Source of the DNA: Acidobacteriota bacterium
GTDB lineage: Bacteria > Acidobacteriota > UBA890
Direction of reading: 5' to 3'
DNA: 9,759 bases
Assembly (NCBI GenBank): GCA_022563115.1
Contig: JADFNY010000106.1
Coordinates: 1 to 9,759 of the forward strand
Below are positions 6,349 to 9,759 of the stretch, one piece after another. The position numbers were made by a program, and so were the translations under genes. The notes below the pieces were generated by a model that searched no databases, was not told the DNA's origin, and saw only the letters and a program-made list of their open reading frames with translations. Within the stretch, counting starts at the first letter, position 1, and every line of letters begins with the position of its first letter.

Positions 6349-8066
6349 TACGCCACCGCCATGCCGTCCTTGTGGGGCGTCGAGCCGCCGATCATGGCGC
6401 CGGTTGCGCGATCGAAGATGATTCCCTGGGCACCGCCGACGCCGCCGATCGTCGTGCGCCGTCGCAGCACGTGGCCCATGGCCTCGAGCCTGGCGAGAAC
6501 CTCCTCCGGGATGCCGGGCTCCACCGTGACGTTGAAGCCCGAGCCGTGGTTGATGCGCGGCGCCTCGACCGCCTGCTGCATGTTCATGCCGAATTCGACG
6601 ACGTTCAAGAACACCTGGACGTGCTGTTGCGGCTGTACCGAGCCGCCCATCACGCCGAAGGTCATGAAGAACTCGCCGTCCTTGAAGGCCATCGCCGGAA
6701 TGATGGTGTGGAACGGCCGCTTGTGGGGCGCCAGCACGTTGACGTGGCCCTCTTCGAGCGAGAACAAGGCGCCTCGGTTTTGCAGCGTGATGCCGGTGTC
6801 GGGGACCACAAGCCCGGAACCAAAGGACGCGAAAATGCTGTAGATGAACGAGACGGCGTTGTGGTCTTTGTCCATCACCTGCAGCAGGACCGTGTCGCCG
6901 TGCGGCGGCAACCCCGATTCCACCTGCTCCTGCGCCCGGTCGGCGTCGATGCGGCCGAACTGCCTCTCGCCGTACTCCTTCGAGATGAGCTCTGCCACCG
7001 GCAGGGCGTTGGCGTCGGGATCGCCCACCCACTGGCGGAGGTCGGCGTAGGCGAGCTTCTTGGCCTCGATGAAGTGGTGCAGGTACTCGGGCGAGTTGTG
7101 GCCGAAGCTCTGCATGTCGACGTTCTCGAGCATATTGATCATCTCGAGCGCGGCGATGCCTTGGCCGTTGGGCGGCAGCTCGTAGAGGGTGTAGTTCTTG
7201 TAGTCGGTGGAGATCGGCTCGACCCACGTCGAGGTGTGATCCTCGAAATCCTTCAGCGTGAGAAAGCCGTCTTTCGAGTCCGAGTAGGCAACGATGGACT
7301 CGGCGATCGGACCCTTGTAAAACGCGTCACGACCTTCGGTAGCCAACGCCTCGAGGGTCTGGGCGAGCGCCGGGTTGACGAACCGATCGCCGACCTTGGG
7401 CGCCTTACCGTCGATAAGCCAGGTTTCGTTGGCCGACGGCTCGCCCGCCAACCGGCGGGCGCTGCCAGCCCACGCTACGCTGATGCGCTCGGTAACGTGG
7501 AAGCCGTGCTCGGCGTAATAGATGGCGGGCTCGAGAATCTCGGCCATGCTCAGGCTGCCGTAGCGCTCGTGCAACGTGAACCAGCCGTCCACGGCCCCGG
7601 GCACGGTCACCGAGTAGATGCCCGGGATGCGCTCGAGCTCCTGGTTATCCAGCCGGTTCTTGAGCGCCTCCGGCGTCATGCCGTACGCGGCCCGACCGCT
7701 GCCGTTGAGGCCCACCAGCGTGTCTTCTTCCGCCATGTACACCATGGCGAACATGTCGCCGCCGAGCGAGGTGCTCTGCGGCTCGACCACGGTGAGAACC
7801 GCCGCGGTGGCGATGGCCGCGTCGATGGCGTTACCGCCCTTCTTGAGGATGTCGAGCCCGGCAAGCGCAGCCAGCGGCTGGCTGGTGGCGACCACACCGC
7901 GGTGCCCGATCGCTGGGGAGCGTTTGGTCTCGAGCGGATACGGCGAGCCGGCCCGCGGCCGGTCACCTCGCCGCCCGCCTCGTTGCTGCGAAGCCGTGGC
8001 GATGGAAACCAGCAGCATGGCGCTCAGGGCGAGAACCGTTACCAACTTGGCATTGGGTAGTCTCAT
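6345..8066 (-). CDS. ggt: Secreted gamma-glutamyltransferase-like Ntn hydrolase
   Basis: A 573-residue homologue of gamma-glutamyltransferase, an Ntn hydrolase that cleaves itself into two subunits and hydrolyses or transfers gamma-glutamyl groups, usually from glutathione, in the periplasm. Residues 1-26 are a Sec signal (MRLPNAKLVTVLALSAMLLV, then SIATAS). The family motifs are GGNAIDAAIATAAVLTVVEP (77-96), SLGGDMF (100-106), NGSGRA (121-126, Arg125 as probable carboxylate binder), PGAVDGW (156-162), GQGIAALEM (301-309) and GVMGGS (471-476). The self-cleavage nucleophile is best placed at Thr392 in GDTVLL, followed by VMDKDHNAVSF. This resembles the YwrD/acylase-like branch rather than the TTHY form of the E. 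coli enzyme, so the substrate may not be glutathione. The ATG at 8066 is chosen over an upstream in-frame start at 8129 because it has AGAGGA six bases ahead and begins the signal peptide. It lies downstream of the beta-propeller gene on the same strand. Confidence 0.93.
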   Translation of the reverse strand: MRLPNAKLVTVLALSAMLLVSIATASQQRGGRRGDRPRAGSPYPLETKRSPAIGHRGVVATSQPLAALAGLDILKKGGNAIDAAIATAAVLTVVEPQSTSLGGDMFAMVYMAEEDTLVGLNGSGRAAYGMTPEALKNRLDNQELERIPGIYSVTVPGAVDGWFTLHERYGSLSMAEILEPAIYYAEHGFHVTERISVAWAGSARRLAGEPSANETWLIDGKAPKVGDRFVNPALAQTLEALATEGRDAFYKGPIAESIVAYSDSKDGFLTLKDFEDHTSTWVEPISTDYKNYTLYELPPNGQGIAALEMINMLENVDMQSFGHNSPEYLHHFIEAKKLAYADLRQWVGDPDANALPVAELISKEYGERQFGRIDADRAQEQVESGLPPHGDTVLLQVMDKDHNAVSFIYSIFASFGSGLVVPDTGITLQNRGALFSLEEGHVNVLAPHKRPFHTIIPAMAFKDGEFFMTFGVMGGSVQPQQHVQVFLNVVEFGMNMQQAVEAPRINHGSGFNVTVEPGIPEEVLARLEAMGHVLRRRTTIGGVGGAQGIIFDRATGAMIGGSTPHKDGMAVAY

Positions 8067-8072
8067 CTCATG

Positions 8073-8078
8073 TCCTCT
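8073..8078 (-). promoter_or_regulatory. Shine-Dalgarno site that fixes the GGT start
   Basis: On the minus strand AGAGGA is followed by six bases and then the ATG at 8066. The alternative in-frame start at 8129 would put a Gln/Arg-rich 21-residue tail ahead of the signal peptide, so this site decides the start. Confidence 0.65.
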
Positions 8079-8095
8079 CGCTGGGGATGGTGTCG

Positions 8096-8168
8096 GCTGA
8101 CGGCGCGCCGCTGCGGGCCGCTGTCTCAAGTCTCTGCTGACGGCGCGCCGATGGGCGCCGCCGTCTCG
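8096..8168. repeat. Two tandem copies of a palindromic element with 40-bp period
   Basis: Copy one (8096-8128) and copy two (8136-8168) share 28 of 33 bases, including an identical 15-base start, GCTGACGGCGCGCCG, that contains the perfect 10-bp palindrome CGGCGCGCCG. Each copy can fold: in copy two GACGGCG (8139-8145) pairs with CGCCGTC (8159-8165), and in copy one the same stem (8099-8105 with 8119-8125) holds with one G-U pair on the plus strand. The pair fills most of the spacer between the beta-propeller and GGT genes. There is no T-run, so it is not a standard terminator. It could be a REP-like element, an mRNA processing or stability structure, or a protein site. Confidence 0.7.
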
Positions 8169-8169
8169 G

Positions 8170-9534
8170 TTATCGGCCTCCGTCGCGGCGTCCCTTGCCG
8201 GTTGGCCCGGCGTCCCAATCCTGGGCGCTCGAAATATCCGGATAACCCCACTGATCGCCGCTCCAGCCGCCGAAGCCTTCCATCTTGAAGGCCCAAAAGC
8301 CGGTCGACATGTCGGAGATGACGATCAGCCCGTCGGCGTTGCGCACGTCCACGCCCCAGGCGCCGGCCATCACGCCGCCATTCTCGTCGGTGTCCGGCAG
8401 ATAGGTGTCGTAGTAGGCCACGGTGACGGGGTTCTTCGGGTCCATGACGCTGAACACTTGCAGGCCGTCGAGATAGCCGGAGACAAACACGTACGGCCAG
8501 CGCACCTCGTGGTTATGCACCAGGTGGCGCCAGTCGGCGGTCCACGCCGAGATCGGGGTGCGGATGTTCTGCACCTCGCCGTCGAGCGCCGGCTGCAGAT
8601 CGAAGATCCGCAGCGGCGCGTACTGGTACTCGGTTTCGGCGATGACGTAGCGGCCGTCGGGCGAAGGAGTAAACGTGTGGCCGCGGGTCACGCCGTTGAT
8701 GCCGGTGAGGCTGACGACCAGCGACGGGTTTTCCAGATCGGTGATGTCGTAGACGTAGTAGCCGCCGGTACCGCCGCCGTAGAAACGGTCGGTCTCGGTG
8801 TCGGGGTGATAGCTGGCGTAAAAGTCATGGTAGCCGCGCAGGCTGCCGGAAAATTCTTCGGGAACCGGAATGGTCGCCACCAGCGCCTCGTCGGCGCGTC
8901 CCTCGACCGCGTAGCCGAGGTCATAGACATGAGCGAACGGGCCCGAGACCGTCGACATCAACAACACCCGGCCGTTGCTGTGCTTGTAGATGAAGATGTT
9001 GTGGAAGCCGCCGAGCAGCTCGGGCTCGCGCAGCCGCGCCACTTCTTTCACCTTGGTGGGGTCGGGCAAGTCGGTGACATCGAGGATGATCGCGCCGAGG
9101 TCGGCGTCGGGGCCGCCTTGACGGAACTGCACCGCCAGCACGACGTAGTAGCGGTCGTTCCACTTGAAGTACTTGATGTCCTTGCCGCCGGCGCCGACGT
9201 GCAAGTCTTGATTCTCGATGCGCCAGCGGTACACGACCTTCGGGTTGTATGGATCGTGCAGGTCGATGATGTCCATCCCCATCTCGCCGCTGGCGCCGAT
9301 CACCTCACGCGCCACGTAAGCGTAGGGGCGTGACATGTCCTGCTCGATCTCGATATCCGAGACGCTGAGGTCGGCGCCGAGCGGCAGATGCGACACCAGC
9401 TCGATGTTGTCGCTGCCGGGTTTCTCGGCCGTCCATTGCGCGGCGTCCGCACCACGTGCGCCAACAAGGACAATGGCGACGATGGCGAAGGGCAGGACCA
9501 GGGCCTCGGGCTTTCTCATCGCGGGCTTTCTCAT
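8170..9534 (-). CDS. Secreted LVIVD-type beta-propeller protein
   Basis: A 454-residue exported protein without a known catalytic motif. Residues 1-31 are a Sec signal (hydrophobic ALVLPFAIVAIVLVGA, then ADA before the cut). The rest is a series of LVIVD-like blades: MDIIDLHDPYNPKVV near 87, AIILDVTDLPDPTKV near 148, YYVYDITDLENPSLV near 259, LRIFDL near 308, LQVFSVMDPKNPV near 358 and LIVISDMSTGFWAF near 403. The repeated V-x-D-x-x-D-P-x-x-P pattern is typical of LVIVD repeats in surface or periplasmic proteins. Conserved-looking histidines (178, 185, 236, 243, 286, 337, 340, 342) fall in the loops and might bind a metal. The ATG at 9534 is chosen because GAGGAGG stands six bases upstream and the signal peptide starts there; the open frame continues further upstream only into permease remnants. 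The last 20 residues are Gly/Arg-rich. Function is unknown. Confidence 0.88.
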   Translation of the reverse strand: MRKPAMRKPEALVLPFAIVAIVLVGARGADAAQWTAEKPGSDNIELVSHLPLGADLSVSDIEIEQDMSRPYAYVAREVIGASGEMGMDIIDLHDPYNPKVVYRWRIENQDLHVGAGGKDIKYFKWNDRYYVVLAVQFRQGGPDADLGAIILDVTDLPDPTKVKEVARLREPELLGGFHNIFIYKHSNGRVLLMSTVSGPFAHVYDLGYAVEGRADEALVATIPVPEEFSGSLRGYHDFYASYHPDTETDRFYGGGTGGYYVYDITDLENPSLVVSLTGINGVTRGHTFTPSPDGRYVIAETEYQYAPLRIFDLQPALDGEVQNIRTPISAWTADWRHLVHNHEVRWPYVFVSGYLDGLQVFSVMDPKNPVTVAYYDTYLPDTDENGGVMAGAWGVDVRNADGLIVISDMSTGFWAFKMEGFGGWSGDQWGYPDISSAQDWDAGPTGKGRRDGGR

Positions 9535-9540
9535 GTAGTT

Positions 9541-9547
9541 CCTCCTC
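9541..9547 (-). promoter_or_regulatory. Strong Shine-Dalgarno site for the beta-propeller gene
   Basis: GAGGAGG, a near-perfect match to the 16S rRNA tail, lies six bases before the ATG at 9534. It shows that this ATG is the real start even though the reading frame is open from further upstream. Confidence 0.8.
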
Positions 9548-9633
9548 GGTGTTTTCTTCGCTCTTTTCTGTGGCGCGAGTCTAGCCCAGAAGCATGGTTC
9601 GCTTCCGGGAAGATCTTGGAGCCGATCCTGGAC

Positions 9634-9759
9634 GCTCTTCACGATCAGCCACAGGGTGTCTCGCGAGGTTGCACCGAGCGCCTTGCGGATGCCGATCTCG
9701 CGGGTTCGTTGCGCCACCGTGTAGGCCTTGACGCCGTAGACACCGACGACGGCCAGGAA
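9634..9759 (-). pseudogene. MacB/FtsX-type ABC transporter permease, truncated remnant (continues beyond window)
   Basis: Reading the minus strand from the window edge gives about 42 residues of a MacB/FtsX-like permease, including FLAVVGVYGV and the hallmark AQRTREIGIRKALGAT. In intact members this cytoplasmic signature is followed by about 60-80 more residues with the last two membrane helices. Here the family sequence stops after LWLIVKS, the next residues (VQDRLQDLPGSEPCFW) are not hydrophobic, and the frame runs without a stop into the beta-propeller gene. Only about 100 bp separate the break from that gene's ATG, too little for the missing part, and the shifted frames do not restore helices. 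This therefore looks like a 3'-deleted permease gene. The rest of the gene lies outside the window, so whether any function remains cannot be judged. Confidence 0.6.

Noticed and set aside
5716..7227. Minus-strand open frame of 503 codons
   Set aside because: Out-of-frame shadow of the GGT gene and antisense to the nucleotidyltransferase; Arg/Gly/Pro-rich with no recognisable motif.
5865..8060. Plus-strand open frame of 731 codons across the GGT gene
   Set aside because: It lies antisense to the clear GGT gene and continues out of frame from the nucleotidyltransferase gene. The composition is Arg/His/Val/Gly-rich without any domain motif, as expected when GC-rich codons on the real strand remove stops from the shadow frame.
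8458..9333. Plus-strand open frame of 291 codons
   Set aside because: Antisense to the beta-propeller gene, low-complexity Val/Asp/Ala composition, no ribosome site noted and no family motif.
8170..9717. A single 515-residue fusion of permease signature and beta-propeller
   Set aside because: GAGGAGG and a signal peptide at the ATG at 9534 show an independent start; the joining stretch has neither helices nor domain features.

Overview
The window is GC-rich bacterial chromosomal DNA with densely packed protein genes and no RNA gene, CRISPR array or insertion sequence that I can see. The gene mix is a membrane NfeD-type protease, a Wzc-like polysaccharide tyrosine kinase, an HprK-like/PqqD/nucleotidyltransferase operon, a secreted gamma-glutamyltransferase-like enzyme, a secreted LVIVD-type beta-propeller and a MacB/FtsX-type permease fragment. 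This suits a soil or marine Gram-negative-like lineage such as Acidobacteriota or a neighbouring uncultured phylum. That assignment is inference from gene content only.

Layout. Bases 1-1189 (minus) hold an NfeD-family serine protease whose C-terminal end runs off the left edge. Bases 1269-3539 (minus) hold a complete 756-residue polysaccharide co-polymerase/BY-kinase fusion with a GTG start. Bases 3540-3915 are a 376-bp, comparatively AT-rich divergent promoter region. Bases 3916-6348 (plus) are a compact three-gene operon: HprK-like kinase, PqqD-domain protein with an internal Tat-like signal and a Cys-rich tail, and a PF14907-type nucleotidyltransferase. It ends tail-to-tail with the next gene, the two stop codons overlapping. 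Bases 6345-8066 (minus) hold a secreted gamma-glutamyltransferase-like Ntn hydrolase. Bases 8170-9534 (minus) hold a secreted beta-propeller protein upstream of it on the same strand, separated by a spacer with a tandem palindromic repeat. Bases 9634-9759 (minus) are the end of a MacB/FtsX-type permease that loses its family sequence abruptly.

How the genes may work together. The BY-kinase drives export and chain-length control of a surface polysaccharide. The divergent operon shares its promoter region and encodes an unusual set: a P-loop kinase related to HPr kinase, a peptide-binding PqqD domain carrying its own exported eight-cysteine tail, and a nucleotidyltransferase. Kinase/PqqD/nucleotidyltransferase combinations are known in peptide-modification settings, including lasso-peptide clusters and the so-called HPr-rel-A systems. 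Here there is no radical SAM enzyme, lasso cyclase or leader peptidase, so the target may be the Cys-rich tail itself or something encoded elsewhere. This operon is the best candidate in the window for an undescribed system. The right-hand secreted hydrolase and propeller look like ordinary periplasmic or exported accessory proteins.
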